A DNA stretch of 64,000 bases, from positions 266,386-330,385 of the forward strand of contig NZ_LN831277.1 of the NCBI RefSeq assembly GCF_900069005.2, given 5' to 3'. This document shows positions 16,881-25,329 of the stretch, piece after piece (positions within the stretch are counted from its first letter, which is position 1; every line of letters begins with the position of its first letter). The DNA comes from Paenibacillus sp. GM2. Lineage in GTDB: Bacteria > Bacillota > Bacilli > Paenibacillales > Paenibacillaceae. Below the pieces are notes generated by a model that was given only the letters and a program-made list of their open reading frames with translations, ran no database searches and had not been told where the DNA came from. The translations under genes were made by a program, and so were the position numbers.

Positions 16881-16909
16881 AAAAAATCCTTCTTACCGAG
16901 TAAGAAGGA
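16881..16909 (-). terminator. Terminator of the distal protease riboswitch
   Basis: On the minus strand TCCTTCTTAC (16909-16900) pairs with GTAAGAAGGA (16896-16887) over a three-base loop, followed by six T. It lies 35 bases past the aptamer and does not share its ligand-binding strand. The aptamer segment ATCCTTC (16972-16966) can instead pair with the terminator 3' arm GAAGGAT (16892-16886), a possible antiterminator in the ligand-free state. Confidence 0.88.
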
Positions 16910-16943
16910 CGGTTCGAGCGAGGATCGCGCTCTACAGCTTCTA

Positions 16944-17030
16944 TATCGGCAACTGGCTGGCATGTGAAGGATTCATCCTCACGAAGCCCCTATAGCTTTG
17001 CGTCCCCGTCTTTCGAAGGGTTTGCCTTGA
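16944..17030 (-). ncRNA. Distal cyclic-di-GMP-I (GEMM-I) riboswitch of the protease gene
   Basis: The minus strand reads AAGGCAAACC (17028-17019), a hairpin with GAAA loop, GGGACGCAAAGC (the classical GEMM-I core), then an arm with GAGGAT/ATCCTTC and the 3' element GCCAGCCAGTTGCCGATA. The ligand-contacting G20, A47 and C92 equivalents are all present. It is followed by a strong terminator. Confidence 0.95.
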
Positions 17031-17081
17031 TCGATTAATAAATTAATAGAATTGGAAAAAATATGAATCTATCTACTAATA

Positions 17082-17110
17082 AAAATAAATCTAATAGATT
17101 GAATAGTCAA
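17082..17110 (-). promoter_or_regulatory. Candidate promoter of the protease leader
   Basis: On the minus strand TTGACT (17110-17105), a 17-base spacer and TATTTT (17087-17082) would start transcription near 17075, about 45 bases before the distal aptamer. Confidence 0.5.
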
Positions 17111-17312
17111 CTCTTTTCTGCCAAAAAAGGCGTGGATTCGAGCGGAATATACGTTGTGAAGAATCACTATGGAAGATGGGGGGAAGCAAGTGTTGGCAAG
17201 CGGTGTCTAGCTCTTGTATTAAAACTAAAAATTTGGGACAATAGTACAGATTACATCCTTTTCGGAGTGACAGACGAGAGGCTATTTTACGGTTTTGAAA
17301 AGAGGAACTGGA

Positions 17313-18374
17313 ATGAACAATACTTCCATTTATGGATTTACATTAGAACAACTTGGAGATTGGCTCGAGGAACATGGCGAGAAGAGATCAAGAGCTCAGT
17401 TCGTCTGGGACAACTTATATCGCAAACGTGTTAAGAGCATTTCGCAAATGGCGGATGTTTCGGCCTCGTGTGTAGAAATGCTAAACGACCATATGACGAT
17501 GCAGACAATGACCGAGCATACTCGGCAGGAGTCCAAGGACGGCACGGTTAAATTTCTGTTCAAGTTACAGGACGGCAATCTGATCGAGACGGTGCTGATG
17601 AGACATAAATTCGGCCTGTCCGTCTGTGTAACAACCCAGGTGGGCTGCAATATCGGCTGCAGCTTCTGTGCGAGTGGATTGCTGAAGAAAAGCCGGGACT
17701 TGTCCACGGGCGAGATTGTCGAACAGATTATGAAGGTTCAACTCTATCTGGATGAGGTGCAGCACGGAGATTTGGTTAGCCATATTGTAGTTATGGGGAT
17801 TGGCGAGCCGTTCGATAATTTCAACAATGTCGTTAATTTCTTGAAGGTGATGACCGATCATAAGGGACTGGCGATTGGCCCGAGACATATTACGGTTTCA
17901 ACCAGCGGTCTGGCGGATAAAATTAAGGAATTTGCCGATCTCAACCTCCGTGTCAATCTGGCAATCTCTTTGCATGCCCCGAACAATGAGCTGCGGACCC
18001 GGATCATGAAGATTAATCGCGGTATTCCAATCGAGAAGCTGATGGAGGCGATTGATTATTATCTGCAACGCACGAATCAGAGGATCACAATCGAGTATAT
18101 TTTGCTTCGAGATGTAAACGATGGCCGGGAGCAGGCTGTAGAATTGGCTGAGCTATTGGACAGTCGCAGGTCCTATGTTAATGTGAACTTGATTCCCTAC
18201 AATCCGGTCGATGAGCACAGCCAGTATCAGCGTAGTGACAAGGATGCCGTGCTTGAGTTCTATGACGAGCTGAAGAAGCAAGGTATCAGCTGCAGCGTTC
18301 GTATGGAGCATGGCAGCGACATTGATGCCGCCTGCGGACAGCTCAGAAGCAAGCAGATGAGGCGGCAGGCCTAA
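17313..18374 (+). CDS. rlmN: Radical-SAM 23S rRNA adenine-C2 methyltransferase, RlmN family
   Basis: This 353-residue protein has the radical-SAM cluster Cys112-x3-Cys116-x2-Cys119 (CNIGCSFC), the SAM-binding MGIGEP, ITVSTSG and [10 protein letters not shown] motifs, and the C-terminal DIDAACGQL with the conserved second catalytic cysteine. It methylates C2 of A2503 in 23S rRNA and, in some bacteria, of tRNA A37. ATG at 17313 is chosen because AAGAGG lies six bases upstream; an in-frame TTG at 17295 has no such site. The gene stands alone, unlike the usual rlmN-prpC-prkC context in Bacillales, so it may be a paralogue. Cfr-type C8 methylation is less likely from the motif wording. Confidence 0.88.
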   Translation: MNNTSIYGFTLEQLGDWLEEHGEKRSRAQFVWDNLYRKRVKSISQMADVSASCVEMLNDHMTMQTMTEHTRQESKDGTVKFLFKLQDGNLIETVLMRHKFGLSVCVTTQVGCNIGCSFCASGLLKKSRDLSTGEIVEQIMKVQLYLDEVQHGDLVSHIVVMGIGEPFDNFNNVVNFLKVMTDHKGLAIGPRHITVSTSGLADKIKEFADLNLRVNLAISLHAPNNELRTRIMKINRGIPIEKLMEAIDYYLQRTNQRITIEYILLRDVNDGREQAVELAELLDSRRSYVNVNLIPYNPVDEHSQYQRSDKDAVLEFYDELKKQGISCSVRMEHGSDIDAACGQLRSKQMRRQA

Positions 18375-18406
18375 AGCCTGGTCTACAATTGAGTCCAAAA
18401 CCGAAC

Positions 18407-18444
18407 AAAAAGCAGCTCATTCCTAAAGAGGAAGGGCTGCTTTT
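18407..18444 (+). terminator. Terminator after the rlmN-like gene
   Basis: AAAAAGCAGC (18407-18416) pairs with GCTGCTTTT (18436-18444), with T and A tracts at either end. Confidence 0.8.
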
Positions 18445-18471
18445 CTGCTATTCCTGACTCCCCGGAATTAT

Positions 18472-18656
18472 AAAGAAACAGGGTATCGCTATTTGCGCTA
18501 AAAAGGGCCGCTGGAAATTTTAACGAAACAGGGTATCGCTATTTGTGCAAATAAGGGGCAAATAATCAGTATTTCCCCTAAATAACGATATGGTGTTTCG
18601 TTAGATTTTAAATCCCTTCATTTTAACGGAAATAACAATTCGTAGTTTCGTTAGAG
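18472..18656. repeat. Dispersed intergenic repeats, two direct and two inverted copies
   Basis: GAAACAGGGTATCGCTATTT occurs at 18475 and 18525. Inverted, diverged relatives follow at 18580-18605 (AAATAACGATATGGTGTTTC) and 18630-18656 (AAATAACAATTCGTAGTTTC). No gene is seen here. The copies could fold into long hairpins. Confidence 0.8.
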
Positions 18657-18768
18657 ATTCGCAGGAAAGGTCGATCGTCCATCCGCACTCCATTACGCCT
18701 CATTATGCTCCATTGTATACGTTGCGCTTAACTCTTCTGAGCTAATTAGACTTTCCTTGCTTATGCTT

Positions 18769-18980
18769 ATCTATTTCATCTGAGCCCCACAAGTCCCGCA
18801 GTACTATATCTACTTCATCAGAGCCCCACAAGTCCCGCAGCGCTACATTTACTTCATCTCAGCCACATAAACCCTACTGTACTTATATCTATTTCTCTGC
18901 GCTAATCAGGCTCACTGCACTCATCTCTATCTCCTCGGCACCTAATTCCACTGCACTCATTTCCATTTCTTCTATACTAA
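18769..18980. repeat. Degenerate 36-39-base tandem repeats
   Basis: Two close 39-base units start at 18769 and 18808, sharing GAGCCCCACAAGTCCCGCAG. At least three decayed units follow towards the AraC stop codon. No convincing gene is present in the 18375-18980 gap. Confidence 0.7.
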
Positions 18981-19727
18981 TTAAAATCTTTCTGCGCTGC
19001 TGGTCCGAAATTTTCTTGGGGTTATGCCGGTGAAATTTTTGAATAACTGCGTATAATAACTCTGATTGCAAAATTTGAATGTAAAGGCAATTTCAGAGAT
19101 CGATTGATTCGTATGGATCAGCAGGTGCTTGGATTCTTCGATTTTCCGTTGGTTAATGAACGTGGTGAGCGGTGAGCCAGTTTCCCGCTTGAAGCGGTCT
19201 GACAAATAGCTGGGATGGACCCTAAGAACATCGGCAATCTTCTGCAGGGTCAGTTCCTCGAAGATATGCTCACGGATATAGCGAATCGCCAGATTCACGA
19301 TATGCGAATAAGGCAGCTCAGCTCTCTCAGAGCGGATCATCGCCACGAACTGCACCAGCATTTCATATTCGAAATGAATGAGCCGCTCGACCTCCCCAAT
19401 CTTCTCGATTTCCAATATCACCGTATCGCTTAAATGGAAGGCGACCTCCGGGTCAACACCGCCCTTAATAATCGCGCGAGTAAATAAAGTGCAGGAAGCG
19501 ATCAGGGCGTTCTTCTTGGAGCGAAGCGGGTAGGTGGCAAGTACCGCGGCCTCCAGCTCATTGATTTGGTGCAGCATCTCCATAGCTCTGTGCTCATCGC
19601 CAAAGCCGATGGCCTCCAGTAGCTCATGCTCATAATCGAAGGGGGGATGGATGAAATTGTCGCGCAAATACTGCATCCGGGACGATACATAGTACGAAGG
19701 ATTTTCCGGACGAGAGGGTTTGTTCAT
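18981..19727 (-). CDS. AraC-family transcription regulator
   Basis: This 248-residue protein has two AraC helix-turn-helix motifs in residues 148-245 (LTLQKIADVLRVHPSYLSDR; ISEIAFTFKFCNQSYYTQLF) and the ending GITPRKFR. The N-terminal half is a helical domain without an obvious cupin or response-regulator motif. It is transcribed away from the GH65 phosphorylase gene with a 108-base shared upstream region, so it probably regulates that gene in response to a sugar; this is inference from position. Confidence 0.88.
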   Translation of the reverse strand: MNKPSRPENPSYYVSSRMQYLRDNFIHPPFDYEHELLEAIGFGDEHRAMEMLHQINELEAAVLATYPLRSKKNALIASCTLFTRAIIKGGVDPEVAFHLSDTVILEIEKIGEVERLIHFEYEMLVQFVAMIRSERAELPYSHIVNLAIRYIREHIFEELTLQKIADVLRVHPSYLSDRFKRETGSPLTTFINQRKIEESKHLLIHTNQSISEIAFTFKFCNQSYYTQLFKNFTGITPRKFRTSSAERF

Positions 19728-19835
19728 TATTTCCCACCACCTAAAAATATTGATAAAAAACTTGATATTTTAGTATAACATAACCTCTTTTTGCACTAAA
19801 ATTCAAGCATAACCTGTTAGGGAGGAAGGCAGATC

Positions 19836-22118
19836 ATGACCTGGAAAATATCAAACGCTGAACTGTCACAGCAAGTTTTGCTCAACATGGAAAGTATTTT
19901 TGCACTTGGTAACGGTTACTTGGGAGTGCGCGGCAACTTTGAAGAAGGTTATGGAGAGGACATGTCCACGATTCGCGGGACTTATCTGAATGCTTTTCAC
20001 GATGTCATCGAAATTCCTTACGGCGAGAAACTGTTCGCCTTTCCTGATACACAACAGAAGCTTGTCAACAATATCGATGCTCAGACGATTCTGATCTATC
20101 TGGGTGATGAAGAGGAGCCATTCCGTCTTGATCAAGGCACGATTACGGCCCATGAACGCAGTCTTCATATGGATAAAGGTTATGCGGAGAGAATGGTGCA
20201 ATGGAGATCGCCTGGTGGCAAAGAGCTTAAGCTGACTTTCCGCCGTCTCGTATCCTTTACACACCGGGAATTGTTCGCAATTCAATTACACATCGAACCG
20301 GTAAATTACAACGGCATGGTGAGAATCGTCTCGACCGTGAACGGGAAAGTGACGAATTATACCAATGCCAATGATCCCCGTGTTGGTGCCGGACATGCCG
20401 AAAGGATGAAGGTTATCGATACCGGCGTTCAAGGCGATATGGGCTATGTCGTGGATGAGACGTTTGTATCCAAGCTGCGCGCGGCTTGCGTGACCCGTCA
20501 TGCTCTGAGCGCCAAGGCGGATGTTCAATTGCAGGCTGATGAGGGCCAAGTGACCTATACAGCTTCCTTCACTTTGGATGAAGCGGCAACTCTGACGAAG
20601 TACAACCTGTACACAGACAGCCTTCGTCATGGCGAAGCGATAGTTGAGCAAGGGACCCAGCTGCAGGAAGGCCTGAAGGATCTATCCTTCGAGCAACTGC
20701 TGGCTGAACAGACGGCATATTTGCAGGATTATTGGAAATCCGCTGATGTGGTGATCGAGAATGATGCGCAGCTGCAGGAAGGAATTCGCTTCAACCTGTT
20801 CCAGCTGCTGCAATCAGCGGGCCGGGATGAGCACAGCAATATTTCCGCCAAAGGCCTAAGCGGTGAAGGTTATGAGGGCCATTACTTCTGGGATACGGAA
20901 ATTTACATGTTCCCGGTATTCCTGATGACCCAACCGGAGATTGCCCGCCAGCTTCTGCTGTACCGTTATTCTGCACTCGGTCAGGCCAGAGCCAGAGCAC
21001 GTGAGATGGGGCATAAGCAGGGTGCTTTATTCCCATGGCGCACGATTGCGGGCACGGAGTGCTCCTCGTTCTTCCCGTCGGGGACGGCGCAATATCATAT
21101 TAGTGCGGATATCGCCTACAGCTATATCCAGTATTATGTTGCGGAGCAGGACAAAGGTTTCCTTCTATCCTATGGCGCAGAGGTATTGATTGAGACAGCC
21201 CGTCTATGGGCCGAGATTGGCCATTACTATAACGGCGCCTTCCATATCGACGAGGTGACCGGACCGGACGAATACACCTGCTGCGTGAACAACAATTATT
21301 ATACAAATGTAATGGCCAAGCATAACCTGAAGTGGGCAGCCAAGAGCTGTGCGATTCTGAAGGATTATAATGCGGCCGGCTTTAAGACGCTTTGTGTCCG
21401 CCTCGGAATTACCGAAGAGGAGATTGTGGCGTGGGAGAAAGCCGCTAATGCAATGCTGCTGCCATATGATGAAGCATTGGGCATAAATCCGCAGGATGAT
21501 ACCTTCCTCCGCAAGGCGGTATGGGACTTCGACAACACGCCAAAGGAGAAGTATCCGTTGTTGCTGCACTATCATCCGTTGACCATTTACCGCTATCAAG
21601 TGTGTAAACAGGCAGATACGGTGCTGGCTCACTTCCTGCTTGAGGATGAACAGAGCGAAGAGACTATCAAGCGTTCATACGACTACTATGAAGGAATCAC
21701 AACGCATGATTCTTCCTTGTCCTCGTGTATCTTCAGTATTATGGCTGCAAAAATCGGCAATGTGGAGAAGGCGTATGAGTACTTCATCGAAACCGCGCGC
21801 CTGGATCTGGACAATACGCATGGCAATACGAAGGACGGCCTGCATATGGCAAATATGGGCGGCACATGGATGTCGATTGTATACGGCTTTGCCGGTATGC
21901 GTTTGAAGGAAAGCGGTCTTTCACTCGCGCCAGCGATTCCGCAGGATTGGCAGAAGTATGCTTTCCGCCTTAATTTCCGTGGTCGCCTCATCGGGGTATC
22001 GATTGGCAGAGATCATGTAGTGCTTGAACTCGTCGAAGGAGAGGCCATTGCGATTAAACTTTATGGCGAGGAAGTAAGACTGGAGCCAGGACAACAGGTC
22101 AAGCAAGCACTCAAGTAG
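19836..22118 (+). CDS. GH65 glycoside phosphorylase (maltose, kojibiose or nigerose phosphorylase type)
   Basis: This 760-residue protein has the usual GH65 length and domain order: N-terminal beta-sandwich (to about 270), linker, (alpha/alpha)6 barrel and a short C-terminal beta domain. NGYLGVRGNFEEGY near residue 26 and GPDEY with the catalytic acid Glu479 are family hallmarks. It has no signal peptide and so acts in the cytosol, splitting an alpha-linked glucodisaccharide with phosphate to beta-glucose 1-phosphate and glucose. The linkage cannot be read safely from the sequence. GGGAGGAAGG precedes the ATG. It is divergent from an AraC regulator; an MFS gene lies convergent downstream. Confidence 0.88.
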   Translation: MTWKISNAELSQQVLLNMESIFALGNGYLGVRGNFEEGYGEDMSTIRGTYLNAFHDVIEIPYGEKLFAFPDTQQKLVNNIDAQTILIYLGDEEEPFRLDQGTITAHERSLHMDKGYAERMVQWRSPGGKELKLTFRRLVSFTHRELFAIQLHIEPVNYNGMVRIVSTVNGKVTNYTNANDPRVGAGHAERMKVIDTGVQGDMGYVVDETFVSKLRAACVTRHALSAKADVQLQADEGQVTYTASFTLDEAATLTKYNLYTDSLRHGEAIVEQGTQLQEGLKDLSFEQLLAEQTAYLQDYWKSADVVIENDAQLQEGIRFNLFQLLQSAGRDEHSNISAKGLSGEGYEGHYFWDTEIYMFPVFLMTQPEIARQLLLYRYSALGQARARAREMGHKQGALFPWRTIAGTECSSFFPSGTAQYHISADIAYSYIQYYVAEQDKGFLLSYGAEVLIETARLWAEIGHYYNGAFHIDEVTGPDEYTCCVNNNYYTNVMAKHNLKWAAKSCAILKDYNAAGFKTLCVRLGITEEEIVAWEKAANAMLLPYDEALGINPQDDTFLRKAVWDFDNTPKEKYPLLLHYHPLTIYRYQVCKQADTVLAHFLLEDEQSEETIKRSYDYYEGITTHDSSLSSCIFSIMAAKIGNVEKAYEYFIETARLDLDNTHGNTKDGLHMANMGGTWMSIVYGFAGMRLKESGLSLAPAIPQDWQKYAFRLNFRGRLIGVSIGRDHVVLELVEGEAIAIKLYGEEVRLEPGQQVKQALK

Positions 22119-22173
22119 GCGTTTGTAAATTACAAAGTAGATAGATCAAAATGCAAAGCGAGCTCAAAAGAAA

Positions 22174-22201
22174 AAAATAGCTGCAGAAATGCAGCTATTT
22201 T
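22174..22201. terminator. Bidirectional terminator between GH65 and MFS genes
   Basis: AAAATAGCTGCA (22174-22185) and TGCAGCTATTTT (22190-22201) form a 12-base-pair stem with a GAAA loop and T tracts on both strands. Confidence 0.88.
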
Positions 22202-22249
22202 CTATGTTCACATGCCATTTCCGCCTATCAGCGATCTCGATAGCTATGG

Positions 22250-23494
22250 TTACAGCAACTCGTTTCTTCGCTTCAAGTGGTGATAAAGAACGAGGCTGGC
22301 CAATGAGCAGATGATCGCACACAAAGCAATAAAGCTGTATCCCGCCTGCAGTCCGCGCAGCAAGCCGAGCTCCGGGCCTTGGCTGGTCATGAACAGCCGT
22401 TTGATCCCGTCGGTAATCGCACCGATCAGATAGTTGCCAATGACACTGCCGACGCCCATCAGCGTGACGATAAATGTAATAGCGGTGTCGCTGTTGCCGC
22501 GGTACCGCTTGGCGATCAGCGCCATGAGGGTCGGATATACCGGGGCAATACCGATTCCGGCAATCGCAAACAGAACCGCTCCCGGCTCACCGATCAGAAT
22601 GGCCGCGAAGGTGCATACTCCTGTGAAGGCTGCAAGAATAATTAAGGATAGTGTGAAGCCGATCCGGTCTACAATGGGACCTACGAATAGCCGCGCCAAG
22701 GTAAAGCATAGGAAGAAGCCGGACAGCATCCCGGCAGCTGCGGTCGTGTCCCAGTGATAGGCCTTCTCCAGAAAATTAACGAGCCATCCGCCGACGGCCA
22801 ATTCGGATACCACGCCGAAGGACAGGATGATGACGATCAGCCACATGACCGGGTCGCGCAGAAAAGCCTTGAACGGCGTGCGTTCATCATCCGAATCATT
22901 TCGATCCGGAAATCGTCCGAGCAAGGCCGGGATCATCGGGATAAAACATAAGGACAACACGACCAGATACATGCCTCTCCAGTCCAGAATATGCCCGAAC
23001 AAAGTGACCGTCATCAAGCCGGATGCCAGCATTGGGGCGACCGTTGAACTCAATCCGTAGAAGAAATGCGATAGGTTCATCATCGTACCGGTATTTTTGA
23101 CAAAGATTTGTGCGCCCAACACGGCTAGTGCGATCTCCAGCATCCCGTTGCCGAGGTACATAAAGAAGTAGGAGCCGGTTAATGCAGGATAGCTTTGGGA
23201 CAGAAATATAAAAATTCCCGAGGCAACCATTGAGCCAAAGGCAATTAATGTTACGCATTTGATGCCCCATTTACGGACCAGGATGGCGGTAAATGAACAG
23301 GCAAGCAAGTAGCCGAGGGAATTCAGCGACAGGAGCGTTCCAATCTGCATCTCATCGAGACCGAAATTAGTCTGAATTCGCGGAATGGCCGGGCCTTTAA
23401 CGTTCTCGGAGAAACCGAATACAAGAAAACCGATAAATACGGTTAACACCTGAAATATGTAATTGCGCTTTGAAGCTTTTGATGACGTGATCAA
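22250..23494 (-). CDS. MFS transporter, FucP-like/sugar-type
   Basis: This 414-residue protein has about twelve hydrophobic helices and belongs to the major facilitator superfamily; the motif FGFSENVKGPAIPRI near the start resembles fucose-permease-like carriers. The start is taken as TTG at 23494, because GGGAGGG (23499-23505) lies just before it; ATG at 23512 or 23596 would add residues that do not look like family sequence. It is convergent with the GH65 gene, so sugar import linked to that enzyme is possible but unproven. Confidence 0.8.
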   Translation of the reverse strand: MITSSKASKRNYIFQVLTVFIGFLVFGFSENVKGPAIPRIQTNFGLDEMQIGTLLSLNSLGYLLACSFTAILVRKWGIKCVTLIAFGSMVASGIFIFLSQSYPALTGSYFFMYLGNGMLEIALAVLGAQIFVKNTGTMMNLSHFFYGLSSTVAPMLASGLMTVTLFGHILDWRGMYLVVLSLCFIPMIPALLGRFPDRNDSDDERTPFKAFLRDPVMWLIVIILSFGVVSELAVGGWLVNFLEKAYHWDTTAAAGMLSGFFLCFTLARLFVGPIVDRIGFTLSLIILAAFTGVCTFAAILIGEPGAVLFAIAGIGIAPVYPTLMALIAKRYRGNSDTAITFIVTLMGVGSVIGNYLIGAITDGIKRLFMTSQGPELGLLRGLQAGYSFIALCAIICSLASLVLYHHLKRRNELL

Positions 23495-23636
23495 AATGCC
23501 CTCCCTATCCATAAATGATAAATGATGTATGAATAAGAGAGAGAATATCACAGTTCTAGCGATCGAGCTAGTTGAAAAGTGCGCTTTGATGGTCAAATAT
23601 ATACATTCAAGCCAGGGGAGCCTGGGGAAATATACA

Positions 23637-23664
23637 AAGTACCTCGGGAGCTCCCGAGGTACTT
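23637..23664. terminator. Perfect 28-base palindrome, likely terminator of the small gene at 23674
   Basis: AAGTACCTCGGGAG (23637-23650) is exactly inverted at 23651-23664. The T tract is short on the minus strand, so strength is uncertain. Confidence 0.6.
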
Positions 23665-23673
23665 AATGATGTG

Positions 23674-23853
23674 TCATGGAATATCACATTTGTTCCTGAT
23701 AAATGAGATCTGGTTCTCAAGACGATGAATCTGTTCTTGAATATCCTTACTCGCAGCACCTTGTCCGCGCAGGGATTCAAGCTCTTGTATCAGTTGATGA
23801 AGATCATCTCCCGATTGAGAGCAGTCATAATCGCTATTCAGATCCTTCAGCAT
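23674..23853 (-). CDS. Small coiled-coil protein, unknown function
   Basis: The product has 59 residues if translation starts at the ATG at 23853, which has GGAGGG nine bases upstream; an open frame extends to 23928 but without a ribosome site. The sequence is acidic and helical, with a heptad-like stretch (LHQLIQELESLRGQ...IHRLENQISFI) and two cysteines. I do not recognise a family. It lies between the serine hydrolase and MFS genes on the same strand. Confidence 0.5.
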   Translation of the reverse strand: MLKDLNSDYDCSQSGDDLHQLIQELESLRGQGAASKDIQEQIHRLENQISFIRNKCDIP

Positions 23854-24005
23854 AACCTCATACCCTCCATAATATCGCGATGGGACTCGCATGATTTTGT
23901 AGACGCCAGTACAGTCCTTAACACGCATATTATGGCAGTTTTCGGTGTGAAGTTATTCAGCAAAGTGCTGTTATCTTATACTTCTTGTCCCCAAGCGGAC
24001 TCCTC

Positions 24006-24917
24006 TTATAATTGCGGGAGGATTTCAGTCCATACGATATCCAGAATCTCTTGCATATGCTCTTCCTGACTGTTGATGGCAATGACAGCGTCCTTATCGG
24101 ACAGGATGATGCAGAACTGACCATAGGCACCATCGCCACGATAGGCGTCATGGGTACACATCCAGAATTGGCATCCGTAGCCCTGGCTCCAATCCACACT
24201 GCCTTCGTTGTCGATCTGTTTGCGGGTTGCAAAGTCAATCCACTCCGCAGGCACCAATTGCTTGCCCTCCCACATGCCCCTCTGCAATAAAAATTGCCCA
24301 AAGCGGCTAAGCTCCTCATTACTAATGACCAATCCAGCGCATCCGAGCGTAATGCCTAGCGGGGAGGTCTCCCAGAATACATTATGAATTCCCAACGGCT
24401 CGAACAAGCGAGGGGTCAGATAATCCTGAACGGTCTGTCCAGTAGCAGCTTGGATGAGCGCCGAGATGATAAAGGTATCTCCGCTGCTGTAAGTAAACCG
24501 CTCCCCTGGAGCCCTGTCCAGAGGCAGGGACAGATAGTATTTCACCCAATCCTTCTCCTCAAGACTAGCCCGCTCCGGTGCGGTAAGCGGAGGATTGTCA
24601 TGTCCGGAGGTCATGCGGAGCAGATCATACAGAGTGAGATCACCAGGCCGCATGGCGGGTTCTATATTCGCGTCTTCAACGACATATTGCGGGAAAAATT
24701 GTTTCAACTTCGTATGTAAAGACAGCTTCCCTTCAGCGATTGCCAGCCCCGCCGCCATACAAGTGAAGGATTTGCTGATAGAGTGCTGAACACGTCGCTC
24801 ATCTATAGTCAGATCCCACTGTGCAGCTAACTCTCCATGCTGAAGTACACGTGTGGACAATACGTTTAATCCTTGCTCAGTAACACGATCGACAAAACCT
24901 GTGAGTGACAGAGTCAT
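24006..24917 (-). CDS. Serine hydrolase of the beta-lactamase class C/esterase (PF00144) family
   Basis: This 303-residue protein has the nucleophile motif SISK (in HSISKSFTCM, near residue 47), the second motif YSSGD in place of YxN, and RGDGAYGQ where KTG/HxG is expected. There is no signal peptide, so it is a cytosolic esterase or peptidase rather than a secreted beta-lactamase. Its promoter overlaps a GAAACGTTTC palindrome like those in the divergent sugar operon, suggesting control by the LacI regulator at 33698. Confidence 0.82.
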   Translation of the reverse strand: MTLSLTGFVDRVTEQGLNVLSTRVLQHGELAAQWDLTIDERRVQHSISKSFTCMAAGLAIAEGKLSLHTKLKQFFPQYVVEDANIEPAMRPGDLTLYDLLRMTSGHDNPPLTAPERASLEEKDWVKYYLSLPLDRAPGERFTYSSGDTFIISALIQAATGQTVQDYLTPRLFEPLGIHNVFWETSPLGITLGCAGLVISNEELSRFGQFLLQRGMWEGKQLVPAEWIDFATRKQIDNEGSVDWSQGYGCQFWMCTHDAYRGDGAYGQFCIILSDKDAVIAINSQEEHMQEILDIVWTEILPQL

Positions 24918-24948
24918 GTTTAGGGAGCCTTCTTTCTTGTTTAATAAA

Positions 24949-24977
24949 ATAGAAACGTTTCATATAAACGCTATCAA
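24949..24977 (-). promoter_or_regulatory. Promoter of the serine hydrolase gene with LacI-type operator
   Basis: On the minus strand TTGATA (24977-24972) and TTCTAT (24954-24949) are 17 bases apart. The perfect palindrome GAAACGTTTC (24952-24961) overlaps the -10 element. Confidence 0.55.
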
Positions 24978-25140
24978 AAAAGAATTTATTACATTTTCAG
25001 CAGGGTGTCAACCGCGGCAGCGGGAGTCAAAGCCGAGGCGTGATTCAGAACCGATCAGGGCTGCGAACATAGGATAGGACATCGATTTATGGCGATTTCT
25101 CCACCATAGGAGGCTCAAAAATGTTTTATGAAAAATAGGG

Positions 25141-25169
25141 TTGACACGATTTAAGAACAGGAATATGAT
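25141..25169 (+). promoter_or_regulatory. Consensus sigma-A promoter of the sugar-utilisation operon
   Basis: TTGACA (25141-25146), a 17-base spacer and TATGAT (25164-25169) predict a start near 25176, inside the operator that follows. Confidence 0.85.
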
Positions 25170-25173
25170 GTTA

Positions 25174-25187
25174 TCGAAACGATTCGA
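25174..25187. promoter_or_regulatory. LacI-type operator at the transcription start
   Basis: TCGAAACGATTCGA is a near-perfect inverted repeat with the AAACG centre typical of LacI-family sites, positioned to block initiation. Confidence 0.65.
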
Positions 25188-25319
25188 GTTAATCGCTTAC
25201 ATCATCCTTAAATTTCCTGTATTCAGGTCTGGTCAACATGAGTATCATAGGCTTGTACCCTAATGGTATAGGAGAGTATAAGGATTTCAGCTATTTTCTT
25301 AATATTTCATGTGAAGTGA

Positions 25320-25329
25320 GAAACGTTTC
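25320..25329. promoter_or_regulatory. LacI-type operator in the leader
   Basis: GAAACGTTTC is the same palindrome as at 24952-24961 and could serve as an auxiliary roadblock or looping site. Confidence 0.5.

Larger units (their letters stand above)
16372..17312. other. 941-base intergenic region between the protease and rlmN-like genes
   Basis: The region holds, for the minus-strand protease gene, a candidate promoter (17082-17110), a distal c-di-GMP aptamer (16944-17030), its terminator (16881-16909), a MITE-like element (16557-16847) and a proximal c-di-GMP aptamer (16452-16534). From 17111 to 17312 it holds the AT-rich upstream region of the rlmN-like gene, in which I see no clear gene. 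Short open frames across this region overlap the RNA structures and are not convincing as genes. Confidence 0.8.

Noticed and set aside
16393..16963. Two short minus-strand open frames in the protease leader
   Set aside because: They overlap the aptamers, the terminator and the MITE-like element; conserved RNA structure explains the sequence better than coding.
16944..17030. cGAMP (GEMM-Ib) specificity for these aptamers
   Set aside because: The position equivalent to Vc2 G20 is G in all three aptamers, which fits c-di-GMP rather than the G20A cGAMP variants.
17169..17210. Possible antibiotic-sensing leader peptide before the rlmN-like gene
   Set aside because: A GTG-started six-codon frame follows a G-rich stretch at 17178-17184, but no attenuator hairpins or conserved stalling motif are visible.
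17063..17434. Plus-strand open frame overlapping the start of the rlmN-like gene
   Set aside because: It lacks a good ribosome site, overlaps a strongly conserved gene in another frame, and its product resembles nothing I recognise.
18889..19071. 60-codon minus-strand frame overlapping the AraC gene end
   Set aside because: Its repetitive residues come from the degenerate 36-39-base tandem repeats; the AraC protein ends normally in the other frame.
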